A DNA stretch of 64,000 nt, from positions 885,501-949,500 of the forward strand of contig NC_092570.1 in assembly GCF_037975245.1 (NCBI RefSeq), read 5' to 3'. A model generated the notes under the pieces. That model saw nothing but the letters and a program-made list of their open reading frames with translations. It was not told where the DNA came from and made no database searches. The position numbers and the translations under genes are program-made. The DNA is from Apostichopus japonicus (lineage: Eukaryota; Echinodermata; Holothuroidea; Aspidochirotida; Stichopodidae). Of the stretch, positions 25,966 to 39,800 are shown piece by piece; position 1 is the stretch's first letter, and each line of letters begins with the position of its first letter.

Positions 25966-27229
25966 ATATCCATGGACTTTATAATGTGTTATTCTGCGAC
26001 TTCATGTTATTACTGGATCTTACATTTCGCAAGGGTTTGGTTGGTCACTTTTGACATGACTTTTTTCTCGAAATATGAATATGCATAAGCGAAGTCATAG
26101 GTCAGTAAAATATATGTCAAAATTATCACTTGTCTGGTATAGTGTTCACGTATGTTGTTAGTTGTCTTAATTTGTTATTGTCATGTTACAAATAGATTGT
26201 AAATCACGTGAGCAGTCTGTCATTGTGTCATGGGAAAACTTTCCGCTCTTCCTTTACGGACAAATTTCGTTTACCATTAGGATAAATAGGCCTAACGTAC
26301 ATCAACACTATACATTACATAGCATATGCTGGAAACCATGTATCTTGATTAAACCAAAAAGCCTGAAGGCCTCGTGATTCCTTGTCTTATAAGTCTATAT
26401 ATGGAAACACCTGAATGGTAGAGCAAACTAATTAAGAAAATGTGTCCGAAAGACAAGTACCAGAACATCAGAAAAGAGTTCCAGATAACTTGACAATTGC
26501 AAAGGTATTACTCTTCGTTGCTGGAGTTATCATGTTTACAAAGTTGTCAGTTGACCTCAAATGACCATTCACGTCCACCGAAAACATTATTGGTGCATCC
26601 ATGTTTTACATATGGAGTTCATCCAAAGGCTACTCTGTGAACGTGTTTACAATGTTTTCAGACTGTGACCTCTGTTGACCACAAACGACCTTTGTTCTTA
26701 AGTTATCGTGTGTACAAGCCAAGGCGTAACACACATACTCCCACGCACACTTGCACACCACCACCATCGACGTGACATAGCGCAGGTTCATGTTGCCTCT
26801 GGCAAGGAATGAACAACTTTAACTTTAATGACGGTTCGAATCCCTAACAATTGTTACAGTGTATGTTTTCAACATGTCTGTAGACGTTTCTGACTTCATC
26901 CATGTTCACGCTTGAGGAAAACAATGCGCCATTTCTCCAGTCTACATAAACCACTAAGTCAATGACAATCAACATCGGGATTCGCTGAAACAGAGGGGTC
27001 GGTAGCCTGGTAGTCCCCATGGAATATTATGTCACCGGATCCTTTTGTTGTACTCTCAGTTTTTCTTAAATATAGTATTAAAATACAAATACACTTTTCT
27101 TTATTCCCTTTATTTCCGGGACTCCTGATTGAACCCGGGCACCAGCCCCTCCACACCTACACCCTCCACCCCTCCCCTGTCCCTGGTCCCGTCCTGACAC
27201 GTGTATTTGGTGCAACCAGGACGATGACG

Positions 27230-27316
27230 AGGGGAGGGATGGAGGGAGGGAGGTAGGGATGGAGGGAGGTAGGGATGGAGGGAGGCAGGGATGGAGGGAG
27301 GAAGGCAGGGAGGGGA
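27230..27316. repeat. G-rich minisatellite (GGGATGGAGGGAGG)
   Basis: Roughly four units of GGGATGGAGGGAGG with T, C or A spacers run from 27236 to 27310. The plus strand is almost free of C. The many GGG runs could form G-quadruplexes. Confidence 0.85.
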
Positions 27317-30300
27317 AGTCACATGTGGTTGGGCAAAAAACATGGAGCCCATTTGCTCTTCAGAATCAAAGGTTAGAATCCATTGTGGATATTTCGTCGG
27401 TGTGTAAGACTAGGAAGCTGTTTCATTTCCATTGTAAGACACTTATAGTTCTCATTGTACAAACATGTAATCACAACAAGTTAAACACCGTACTGAGTAT
27501 TTCGCAAGGTCAACTATTGGAATTTCTTCAATTCTCCAGCCAAATTTTCATCCCTTCTAACTGGTATGCTGGAACCTTTCGCAAAATAAGTTCCTAATTC
27601 AATTTATATGTTTACGTATTAACCGCGTCACCTCTTGTAAGGCAGAGAGAAATCATGCCAAAAATACACGAAGGGTATTACATCGTACGAGTCAAGTTGT
27701 CACCAATACCGAACTAAATAAGGGTAGGCCAACGAAAATATTTGATAGTAAAAGACTGTTGGAGGATCAAAGGTGATAGGTCAATTACAACCTTATAGGC
27801 TCATTTCCAAAAAGGTCAACTTCAAATTTTATTGATAAAGAAAATAACTTGTTTTTTCGGGTTTTCTCAGAAGTTTCAGTAGTTAAAGTTATATATATAG
27901 TGAACTCAAAAAACTCAAATGGAAAGGAAAAAGAGTGTATTTTCCTTCACAGGAAAAAAAGTGACAGAAAAAAATTGGTGTCATATTACGTATATTTTTC
28001 GATCAGTTTTTGAATGAAGATCATCTGTTCAGTGGAACTTGACCTAAGTTTTCCCCTATGTAAAAGTAATCTCCGCTATTTCAACATTTGAAAAATTTCC
28101 TTGAAAAAGTCACTATTGCTTCTGGAAGCACTTGTTTGCCTCGCTCTATTATTTTTCATCGATATTAAAATCCTGTCACAAAGAATTTTTTTAGCGTCTT
28201 TCATTTCAAGTATGAAGGGACAACAATTACCAACTTTAAAGTATTTGTTACTTGAATCTTTAGTTTCCTTCATTTGTTATAAGCCTACATGGAAGTGTCT
28301 TAGCGACATATTTGATAATTCAAACTCAAGTGTGCCCTATAAGCGCGCATAATTATGGAACAGGCATGGGGAGTATAAAGAGATTTTCAAAGGTGGAGGT
28401 GGGGGGGGGGCATAGGCAGATCCAGGATTTTATAAAGGGTAGGGTGTGTACCCTGAAATTGAGGGGTATGGGGGTTGGGGAACTCCCCCACAGCCAGAAA
28501 ATCACAAGTTTAGTCGTCATAAACGGGACATAGGATGCACCAATAAGTATACTTTCGAATTTTATGTAAGGTTAAAAATGGAGCGTTCAACCCCCCCCCC
28601 CCCCCCTAGTTGGGTTAGAGACGTATGAGTAAGCCCATAGTAAAGTAACACATGTAGAATATCAAACGGTTCGAAAAAGTATGCAGCTTCCCCTGTCGTG
28701 TAACGTCAGTTTCATAAACCTAGTTTTATTTTGTGAAAGTACTCGTAAAATACTCGTCCTGAGCAAGTTGCAAGTACTTTAAATCGAGTATGAGAATCCA
28801 AGGATTTCGTACAATACATCCGGGCCGGTAGCCACGGGGGTGGGGGATTGCCTTAGAATTTTTCTTACGCCCCCTATCCCCATTTTGTAAACATTTTCGG
28901 TTTCAGTAATGGACCCCTGTGATGGATCCATGCAAATGTCCCCCTCAACAAAAATTCGGCACCTCCAAGTCTGTCTGTCCAAATTTGACAAGCTGGCTAT
29001 GCGGGCCCGAATACATCTGTACTACGCGTACAAGTTTGTATCTGGTTTTGGGCACAAACACGCAGAATGTGTTTGTTTGAAGTTTTCAGTCGCTCTCTCG
29101 TTGGAAATGGGCCAACATCTTTACTCTTAATACTAAAAAAATTTCATATCATGTACTTATCGTGCTCGTATGCACGTATGCATTAGCCCAGTTACAACCG
29201 ATGATGGTTTCACTACAATGAGTTTCTCGGCTGAAAATGTTTTTTTGTGGATTTTACCATTCAATAACAAAATCACATTACAATCGTTGACTTGAATATG
29301 AGAAGAAATTGCTCGGTTAGCGAAGTAAAAACATTAAATCTCTTCTTTTCATTATTATTACATAGACCTTGCAAAAAGGCTACAATTTTTAAAATTTTCA
29401 CTAAACCGAACTGGTATCCGTCTCCGGGAAATTCGCCTGAAAGAAGGGAGAAGGTGGACAGTGGACACAACGTTGAAATAAGTCGTATCTTTTTTGTTAC
29501 TATAAAATGGGTCTTCGTGGACACGCATTTAAAAAGAAAAAGTTAATACATCGAAAGTTTGAGATCATCTATAGGTCTACCCAGAAAATGTTGCCACCAT
29601 ATCATAAAAGTCCGGTAGTGTCCTGTCTATTGGCGCTGATAAGCTTTAACATTTCCAGAGTTGATCTGATGTAGGATGGGAGTGGAAGGGGGGGGGGTAG
29701 GGGGCCCTTTCGATTTACAATGACTTCGTGGATAATTTTGTGAAAGATAGTGGGCTCGTTCCAATCGGGAATCTATTTTTGTTTGTGTTTTTGTCTTTCG
29801 ATTTACCATCTGTATCAATGCGTTGCTGACTAATAGTTTATCCGTCAATCGCCAAAGGCATTTGGAGGTGAAAGCGAGGAGTACCTTCGTTGCGCTTGAA
29901 GTTTCTTCAGAGGAAACTGCAAAAAGGGTGAACACTTTGTGTTATGGTTTTTCATCGTGGAATCTCCAAAAACGAGACACCGCGTATTGACGACGCTATT
30001 GCTATCAGAGTCATAGATACGGTTCAGTTTGCCCAAACTCCCTGCTATGCCTTTGTGCATAGAAATTGACGTTGCTATGCCATTGCGTAAGTCCGCTAGA
30101 GAGGGCGCTATTACCAAACATTTTTTAGTAGTATTTCTCTGCCCTGAAATGTTTCAATCTACCGGATAGATTCAAACTGTTTGGCGATAAAAATTGGGTT
30201 GGATGTGTTTTGCTTTGGGGTTTTCTTTTTTGGGGGCGGGGGGGGGGGGTTGGAAGGAGGGATTCGGCATAAGATGTTCTCCCGTAATCATGTCCTGGCT

Positions 30301-31267
30301 GTAAACAAAACATATAAGCTATAACTGACCGTGAGCACGTTATAAAATAGTGACGTACTTAGGCGGGATTCGTCAAGTGAATGACAGAGAGATTGAAGAA
30401 CTTCCAGTAAACGATATTTTCCATCGGTCTGTGTTCTCTTGTTGATTTATTTACATGGTAAAATAATTTAAACTATATACAAGTATTTGATGATTGATTT
30501 TACATTTTAAATTTCATGAGACCTACATCTTCCATATTCTGCTGCAGACGTCCCTGATGCAACAATAATTATAAACTAGACTAAGCATTCTTGCTTGTCA
30601 CATCTAAACCTTGTGTATGCATATGAATCTTCAATAACAATATAGCCTAGCGGCATTTAAACCTGCGTATGGCATATCATTGGGATGGAAACGTCCTCTT
30701 CGTGCAGAGGGAGTAAATTTATGTTCTCTACCTCCACCTATCTCCCCTTTCCGGTAGCATACGCCCATTAAAAGCCCCATTGACTTACACACTAAATCAC
30801 AAAAGTAATGTCTTCTCTAAGCCTAGATAGAAGTTTTCACTTGCTAAACGCTACCCATCACTGGATAGCTGACAAGTTGGCCTTTCATGGCACCTTCAAT
30901 TTTCCGTACCATGACCATGTAGATTTTTGGCTACGAGAGCCGGAACTTTTCGTCACTTGTAAACAAACCTCTCCACTCAGTGGTAAACAAATTTCCTACG
31001 CTGCTCCTTGGAGGCCTAAAGGGGTCTAAAATTGCCTCAATTGACCCAATTTTTTAACCACATGTGCTTCCATTCATGTTCTTTAACATCAAAGCCACAA
31101 AAAAGCACATCCTAATTGATAACATAGCAAAAAAGTTGTTCTCCTGTTCCTAATTGGCACTTTTCCTGAAGGAGAACATTTGCCGCGGATTGATATAGAG
31201 GCTAATAGGAGTATGCCACCTTCCTGTTTTCCCTACTAATCATTCCTTCTCCCTATCCCCTCCTCTA

Positions 31268-31627
31268 TGGAACGCCAAAACCGACAAAAATGCGTTTGTT
31301 GGTCATGATGTGGATACTCTCATATCGCCACATAAGGACCAACGCGGTTCGTTGGTCCTTATGTGGATACTCGAATCGTCACATAAGGACTAACTATCTG
31401 CGTCATACGAGATCCTCACATAAGGACTTGTGAATATTGGCGGTCATTATGTGGCAGTGTTAGGATCGCATGATAAGTAAATGTACTTGGTCGTTATGTG
31501 GAGGTCCTTTTAGTGCCATATAAGGACCTTAATTGTTCTTGGTCATTCTGTGGCGATAAATTGTGTTCACATAATGACTTAGGTTAACATAATTTGTTTC
31601 TGCATTTTTGTCGGTTTTGGCGTTCCA
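31268..31627. mobile_element. TA-flanked MITE, 360 bp, 26-bp perfect terminal inverted repeats
   Basis: The left end starts TGGAACGCCAAAACCGACAA and continues AAATGC. The right end (31602-31627) is its exact reverse complement over 26 bp. A TA dinucleotide flanks each side (31266-31267 and 31628-31629), as in Tc1/mariner-type insertions. There is no ORF. The interior repeats CACATAAGGAC and its complement in both orientations, including a perfect 16-bp stem at 31328-31366. Confidence 0.88.
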
Positions 31628-32093
31628 TACTTCTCCTTATCCCTAAATACTATTCAAGTATTCAGAAGTTCAGATGATATAGGGCACCGGAAAATGCGGT
31701 TTTCACTTTGAAATGTTGTTGAGTCTATTGTTCTACGGTAGCCGCCATGCATCGTTGAAAGCGCATTCATAATAACGTCCACAATGTTTAATTATATCCG
31801 TCATCCAGATAACCACCCTATTTTCACAATATCAATTCCATGTAAACCATTGTCGCCCTGAACAATACTTCCTCCGCACTCCCCCTCCCTCCTCACCCCC
31901 TCCCCCTGGTACATGCATCCCTATCGATACTCTGGGATCTGTACCTACAGCTACAATTAATCTAGTATCGCTCATTTAGATCAAGTGTTAGCGTATTGTC
32001 TCTACATGCTATAGGAACAAAAAGAAGGAATATCCTGGTATTCTTTATATGATTTTATACATGCTACAGCAAGTTGAGCACAATTACAGTCTG

Positions 32094-32094
<1 letters not shown>

Positions 32095-32160
<66 letters not shown>
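32095..32160. repeat. (TA)n microsatellite
   Basis: About 66 bp of uninterrupted TA repeats, 1.65 kb upstream of the first coding exon proposed for the plus-strand transporter. Confidence 0.97.
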
Positions 32161-32164
<4 letters not shown>

Positions 32165-33812
32165 AGCCTATGTAGCCAGTACTAGCAATGGATTGCGACA
32201 GTCTGCACATGATGAAATTCAACACGTTTTCTAAAAGAAAAAGAAAACATAAAAAAAAACTAAGATAAAAAACACATTAAAGGCACACAATATATGACCA
32301 TAATATTAAATATTAATTGCTTTAAGTATGTGGTAGTTAATTTGCGTGTTTTTTCTTAAATGCAAAAGAAAATTATAAACAGAAAGTAGCTTTTGAAAGA
32401 TAAGAAACTGTCGCTAGAACCGGTATTTGAACCAGTTATACTTTGCCAGTGTGTTCTATACCCATCTATTTGTGTCAGTATAACCGTCAATAGGGAAAGA
32501 CGTTTTATACGGAATTTCAGTTATCTGAAGTTGTGGGCTATTTCAAATATCATACATTCTAATTGGGCTACTTAATATTCATTTCGAAATATCTGAAATT
32601 CTAATTAAGATATCTCGAGTTCCGGATATCTTAAATTCGCTTCCCGCTTTTGAGAAGTTGGAAAATGGGGCGAAATTGTCTCAGTGTAAGTAAAATTTAA
32701 CGAGATTGTTTTTCCATGATTTAACTTGTGTATTTAAATTAATGTTCGTGGTACAACTCTTTGTCATTTTTTCGTACCAGTTGTAGTACCAGAAATACTG
32801 CAAAACAAACCTTTGACCAATTATGACCAGTTTTCGGTACTTTAAACAGATTTGCGGTCAACCTAGATTCATCTCCCAATGACCCCTGTACAGTACCGTA
32901 GAAATACCGCATAGAAACAGGACAGCTGTTTGTCACATGACATTGTTTTTATTGCGCAATTGATATTGCTTTGTGGTATTGCGTTGCTTTTCACACACGA
33001 AGGGCAAGTAGTTTCAGTATAGGTGTACACTGTGCTAGCCTACATGTTGTTCAAAAATGGTTTTAGTGGTTAGTCCTTGTCCGTGCCTTAGTCATCACTG
33101 CCCAGGAGATAGAGCATAGTTCAACTGCCGCTATTTTGTCTCAATCCTTGTTTGTATCATCGTCTGCTTGTTGTGTCTGGACGTTTCAACCACATGTCAT
33201 AAAAGACATCGTTAATATCTTGGCTATTTGCCTAACTCTCTTTTAATCAAACGTTAGGTATGATTTGGCTTGACCCTTGGACGTGTTCTGCAGGAGCATG
33301 AATATAGGAGCATGAATATAGAAACACTTGCAGAGTAAACATGATTTAATGTAACGGATTCTGTTTACAACGTACTACTTCAGGTGGCGGTATCTTGACA
33401 ACAAAGATATTATAGCTTGCTCTCAATATTGGGCCTTGGAAAGTTGTCAAACTTGATCGTGGCAAGTTGATATTCCATTACCGGCGAATCGAGAAGCGAG
33501 TTACAACGTGCGAGGCGTATTGTCAACTACCGAATGGGCCTAGTAACTTCAGTTTTTCCGGTATTTTCCGGCTACATGTCTTTATTTTAAAATAGGTTAG
33601 ACTACATGATACAATTAATCATTTACTAAGGCAATCTAACGATAGTACATTGATTGCTAATCGTTTCTTTTTGTAATGACCCCAAGTGTTTTTATGAGCT
33701 GGTATATTCAGGATGTTAGTTGTTGACCTTACAAATCCTATTGTTGTATGAATACTTTGTGAGGCGAAGTCTTAAATCATCTGCGCTCATCTTTACTGTA
33801 CAAGTTTTTAAT

Positions 33813-36800
33813 ATGCCAGAAGAGGCACAGATTGAATTGTAAGTCTAGAATAGGGTGGACTGTTTGATTTGTAGAATTTGGAACACGTTGATAATAATCA
33901 GTGTTTGTTAATACTGCACTTATTCTCTGCTATATTAAAGACCTCCAAAATTGAATTAGTTTGATCCATCGAGTGTGTTTTACCTTGTAGTTGAGATCTG
34001 TGCATTTTGTGTTAGTTAAATCAAATTGGTTGATCATACCTTCATGGCACCAAATGTATGGCTAGAGTTAATGCAATACATTTAAAAGGATGCATTTTCT
34101 TATCCTGATTTGACTGTAGGCTACAAATAAGCAACAGTTATAGTCCTTACCATTTTAAAATGATTTTCACCTACATAATATTTTTGTAGATATCATGAGA
34201 AGTTTCCTGTCTTTGGAAGAACAATTCTGTCCAGGCAAGCCAGAGGCATTACTATTAAGTTTAAGACAATGCCTCACCGACCCTCCAGGGTATCCCAGGT
34301 GTCAATTAAGATCGGGGATATTGAAAGAGCTATCCCAGTGAAAGATGGCGGCAAAGCATGGCTCCTCGTTCTTGGAGCCTTTGTTTGCCAGATGTTATGT
34401 GCAGGTAAGTGAGGCTGTAAGAGGTCTTAAATTTCCAAGCCACTTATTTTATTTCAGAGTTTTAGTAGTAAAGAAAATTATTGATGCAAATATTTCATGA
34501 AATATAGTATATATCATAATTCCAATAGCTTCTGTAATTGAAAAGTACAGTAAAATTGGTTACGGTTTCCAGTTGCTGCAGAGAATTGTGCATAAACTTT
34601 AAAAATGGTCTATAGATGGCTCTTTTAATATCTGTCGGAACTTATAAAACATATTCATTGAACCATTAAGAACAGCAGTACATCACTAAAGGGCATAAGT
34701 GTACATACTTTCCATCTGGCACACATAATCACAGTGAATACTGAATACTGAATAACCTTGCATTACTTTGCTGTACTGTATATATGTAAGCACACAGGAT
34801 CTCATTCAACTTGCTGGTAGGCTTAGCATCGCTACTCATAGGCAGAGTATTGTGGTCAAGTGGTTAAGGCAGTGGACTTGTTATCTAAGGTTTGCAGGTT
34901 CGAATCCTGGCCAGATCCTTACGTTGTGTCCTTGGGCAAGGCACATTATCTCCATTGCCTCTCTTCACCCAGGTGTATTAATGGGGACTTGCGAGGTAAC
35001 TTGTAAATATTGTTGCGTGCGCTGGTTTGTGGCTGCTTCCTACAGGAAGTCTCCCAGGGGACATGTAGATGTGATGCACTGTAGTGCCCCAGGAGGGATT
35101 TTTTTAAATTGTGCACACTTAGGTGTCTGGGTGTGACATGTTACCAATGACCAGGTGTTAAGTGTTGTAAAGTCGTGTTAGAGGGGCCTTGTCCTTGAAC
35201 AAGACTGTAAACCTTTAAAATTACCTTTTACTCTACATATCGGTGCAATGCATGTATCATACCTATGCTCAATTGAATATTGTGAATATTCTCAATGGAT
35301 TTATTTTACAAACTATTCATCCTAGAACTAAGAGAAATTGATTGTCAAAACAAGTCACTTTAGTCAATATTAAAAATATGCTAGATAGTCAAATAATGGT
35401 CACAAATGCTGGGTGTGAAACATTTTAATGTCATACTCAAAGACATTGATATGTCTAATTGACCGCTCTGCTTTATATGGAAATAATTTGGAGGATCAGA
35501 ACTGCTAGGAATTTATACTTTTCTTTTTTCTAGTGATATTTAAGCATGCTAAAACTTTCCAATTTGCCAGTACGGGATGTATTTTGAAACTGAATCAGAT
35601 ATTGAGTGCTACAGCCCCATACGTAAGACTATTAATAACCATTTGTTAACTGGCATCTGACATTTAGTCCAGTGTCAAGACACCATGTCTGTAATAAGAA
35701 GGAAGTGAGGTAGATAAATATTGTAACCAGCGAGGAATTAAGTAAACCAATTGAGTAATACTTCATAAAAGTATGACATGATACTTTTTTAATAGGGGAA
35801 ATCAAGTTTCATTTATTCTGCAATACTTCAAGTCACTCCAAGATTAATGTATGGAGTCCAGTTACAGACTTGTTGACAATTGACAATTCATAATCATGGA
35901 CGTTAAATATGAATCTATAAGAGACTGACTTCGGTCAGCTTGCGGCTTTGATAAGCCAATGATGGCTTCTTCGCGAGTTCTTGCTTGCAGGAGGATCTAA
36001 AAATGCATGCATTACATGCGCACATGTATAGTTCTATACAGTGTCTGATGACTAGGACATATGACTAGGACATGTAGTAGTAGGAGTGGATATTCATAGG
36101 ACATGGTAGAGTACTACACACAAAGCCTGATTCAATGTCTACTTGACAAAGGTCAATAAATCAGCCAGTGGTAGGAAAGATGTACTGTGTCCCAGTGAAA
36201 GTCACCGTCACTCCATTGTTTGTGTGATGAGTCAAACAGCAGTGATGTTAGCTACAGTTCCTGTACAGTTTAAACAGGAATTGTTACCAAGTGATAGCAT
36301 CTTATCAGTAACATGATATGAATTATCCATTGCTTATGACATTTATCTGACCTAATGTTATCAATAATATAACATCCATGGTATGTTAGGTAAGTGTAGT
36401 GAGCCCTGTATCAGAGTTATATCCTAGCCACAATATCGTCAGTTGAACATTATGAAATGAAAGGGGGGGGGGGAGGGTAACTTGAGGAGGGGGAGAGGAT
36501 TACTTTGGAGAGAGAGGGGCAAGAGGGTTACTTTCGAGAGGGGGGGGATTACTTGGGAGAGGGTTTTTAAGGGAGTAAAGCAACTACAAAATTGTGGAAA
36601 ACTACTTTCATTAATATTGTTCTGAGTTCTATACCACCCCATGTCTTCTCATGAAAGATAATCAAAACTATGCATGTTTCTTGTAGTCCTTCTGTGAGGA
36701 CACTAGTAAATTGATACAATATTTCAACTATTTTAGTCCTCAAAACCCAGTCAATAGTGCATGTGTATATCCATTTTGCCTTATCCAAAGTTTATTGTTG

Positions 36801-39800
36801 CACAGATTTGCCACCATCGCACAGTGTAAATGTTCAGCATGTCTTGAGAATGATCTTGCTAAATAGGGAACCTGTTGTCTAGATCCGTTCATATTTGATA
36901 TCTTTTGAAGGATAAAGCATAGAGCTCTTATAATACCTATGCCTTTTTGCTGAGATCAGGTGTAGTATCTGTTCCCTTTCGAGGGGAATCGTGATATACA
37001 CCTGACGATGATCACACAGTCACAGTCCCAATACAAGGGTTCGGTTGTTTGGTTTTTCATGCCCAGGTTCTTTCCTGGGTGCTTTATCTTAAAAAGTATA
37101 ATACCTATGAGTCTGTGATTACGAAGCCAAATATACACTTGTTGACTGCCAGAAATATCTTTAAAAAAATAGCTGCTGTTTTGTGATCAGAAAGAATATC
37201 TATTTGTGAAACTTGCTTGCTGTCACTTGACAAGAGTTTGACTATCTCAAACAGCTGCACTTAATGTCTCCCAGCTGTGTATAGGCAAACTTGGCAACAG
37301 ACCCACATATAGATATCATGGGTACTTCATAGCAATATTATCTATCATATTATCGGTATATACTTAAAGATTTATTAAACCTTATCAATCCAATTTATAT
37401 AATTGGTCTTGTGCCAAGAATTGAGAAGCCTGGTTGGAAATTAACATGTTTTTGTACTTAATTTGGTTTGACACTGCAGTGCTGTATAACATTGTTTGGT
37501 GTTACCGTACAGAACATATGTTATAGTCTGCTTTCAAGATATAAAAAGTTTGAATATTCAGTGGTTCTGCCATCCTGTTAAAGATATGCTAAATGTTTCG
37601 TAAAAGGGTACCATTAATTTAATACAGTTTCTGTACCGTGTTGTGAAGGCTACATGTATGTATACCAATAATTTACAATGGGATGGGGGAGGGGGGCGGC
37701 ATAGGGGTCTATATGTTGTCCCTCTAGTCCACACTACATGCCACATAACCATTTGAAATGAGGTTAGAATTGAGTTGAAAGAATACCTATTTTCATTTTT
37801 TATAGGGAGATATTTCTTTTTGTATAATTAATTGCTTATATGACATGATTATAAAGGGAGAAATTGTCAAAAGTAGTACTGGTCCTGAGTAATAATGTCA
37901 TGTGTTTGCAACCAGAATGTTAATGAATGATCCTCCAAACCCCCATGAACTTACTGTAGTTACTGCTGGGTTAATTAAAGCTGATGAGATTGTCTCCTAA
38001 ATCCTTCACTTATTCAAATATATTGAACTAACGTTATCTAATTCACATCTATAATGAAAGGTTCTATATTACTTACACTTCATCAGTTGACCACTTGTGG
38101 TAGGTGCTGAAATATGCAGATTGTGCATTTCTAGCTTTCTGTTTAACTCTTGACTCAATATGCAGCTATAATACATTCAGTCCAGTCTGAATATTCCTTG
38201 GTTTTGCTTTCTGTGTTATTCAAAAGAAAAACGAAGAAGAAAAATAATGATTTATAATCTTAAAAAAGCTGTCATCATTTTAACAATAGAAGGTAATATT
38301 CGAAACTGATTTACAAGTTTACAATTAACTTTATCAATTTATGTCTCCATAATGACAGTTTTAAACTTCACAACCAAACTAGTGCAACTTTAATTATTAT
38401 CTTTTGGGTAATAACTTAATGACTAATGTGGAAATCTATGTTGGGTCAATTTCCTGTGTTATGAGGAATTACACAGTCCTTCACACTACTGTTTACATGC
38501 TATAGGTGTCTGTATAATATTTCAGCTGTTCTGATGTTGTTTTTCTTTACGCTTGGAACGTTTACTGTCACATTTTCAATGTGTCTTCATATATAAGAAC
38601 ATGACAATGAAGGGTACAGATCACAGAATAAAATTACTCTTTTCATTAGATATGCGTACAAAATCATAGCAAAAATGATAGACAATAGCTATTAAGACAT
38701 TGGTTGTGTTTGCCTATTGCCCCCCCCCCTCTCCCCCACCCGTACAAACTTGATTTGGGCTATACCACTGACCGTTTATATCACAATCTCTTTCGCATTC
38801 ACTTTTGATCTTAGGAAAATATTTTCAGATCGAACATTTATCTCCTGCAGGTCTGGTGCAAGGTATGGGTGTAACCTTCGTTGAATTACAGAACTACTTT
38901 GGCGCATCAGCCACTGACATTAGTTGGATAGGTAGCTGTCTAACCTTCTCAGCTTGTTCTATCAGTGAGTATGAACATTATATACTGTAAAATGAAATTC
39001 AGGGTTAAGTAATCTTGACACCAAAAGGAAATAATATGGAAATTGAAGTAATTGGTATGGAAGACATCCATGAGTCCCCAAAGAAAATGACGAAAGGAGT
39101 CTTAGAGTGGAATTTTGTGGTGTGTTAGTCTATTTCAATAGTTCTCTAGATTTGTTTTACCACGTTAGGCCCACACAAACACATTCACATATAAATGTGG
39201 CAAATGTCAGAAGTGCTGCAAACATATTCCCTCCAGCAGCTTAACTTGTTTTCAATGGTTTGAAAATTCTACCAAAATTATTATTATTATTATTAAGTCC
39301 ATTCAATTAACCTGCAAAGTGTATTCCTAGATGTAACTTCTCTGTTTTTAATTATTTTTTTTTATGTGTGTGTCTTTGCAGGCGTTGTTTCTGGTGCTTT
39401 AACTCGACAAATTGGCTGTCGTCCCGTGGTGGTCTGTGGAGGGCTTTTGGCATCAGTCTCAATGATTGCTGCATCGTTCTCTGAGGAGTTGTGGCATTTA
39501 TATATCACTATATCACTCACAGGTAACTTTAATTTATGTAGAAAGCTTTACTTTTATTGTGGTAGATTATTCTCCTGAAACTAAGGTAAGTGCATAAATA
39601 CAGCTGCATATCATTCATGGTACAGCACAATACATACTGTACAGCTAAAGCTCATTGGCTAAGGAGATTCTTGTAAGAACTGAACATGTTTAAAACTAGA
39701 AACAGTGCATTTGCGCTGCAAATACTTGCATTGAAGTCTGGTGGTATGGTACTATACCTTTGCTTGACGTTCTCGTGTTATACTGTTAATTCAACATCAC

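Larger units (their letters stand above)
21634..33812. other. Gene-poor interval between the two divergent MCT-like genes
   Basis: No protein-coding gene is supported here. The interval holds the SINE, hAT-like fragment, TIR element and MITE listed separately, plus microsatellites, poly-C/poly-G runs and AT-rich unique sequence. Upstream exons or promoters of both transporters may lie inside it but cannot be located by eye. The stretches 26000-27000, 27400-28400 and 28650-31260 show nothing recognisable. Confidence 0.55.

Noticed and set aside
25708-25973. Overlapping 80-84 codon ORFs on both strands as a gene
   Set aside because: Being open on both strands follows from the local G+C-rich composition; neither translation shows a motif. 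Kept only as a CpG-rich segment.
30808-31029. 73-codon plus-strand ORF
   Set aside because: No recognised family, no splice or signal context, and no composition unlike surrounding DNA. Too weak to report.
34853-34915. Functional tRNA gene
   Set aside because: A and B boxes are present, but no paired acceptor stem is seen and the sequence continues as a SINE body.
34768-35136. 122-codon ORF in the second transporter's intron
   Set aside because: It is read through the tRNA-derived SINE and recurs in similar form wherever that repeat is present.
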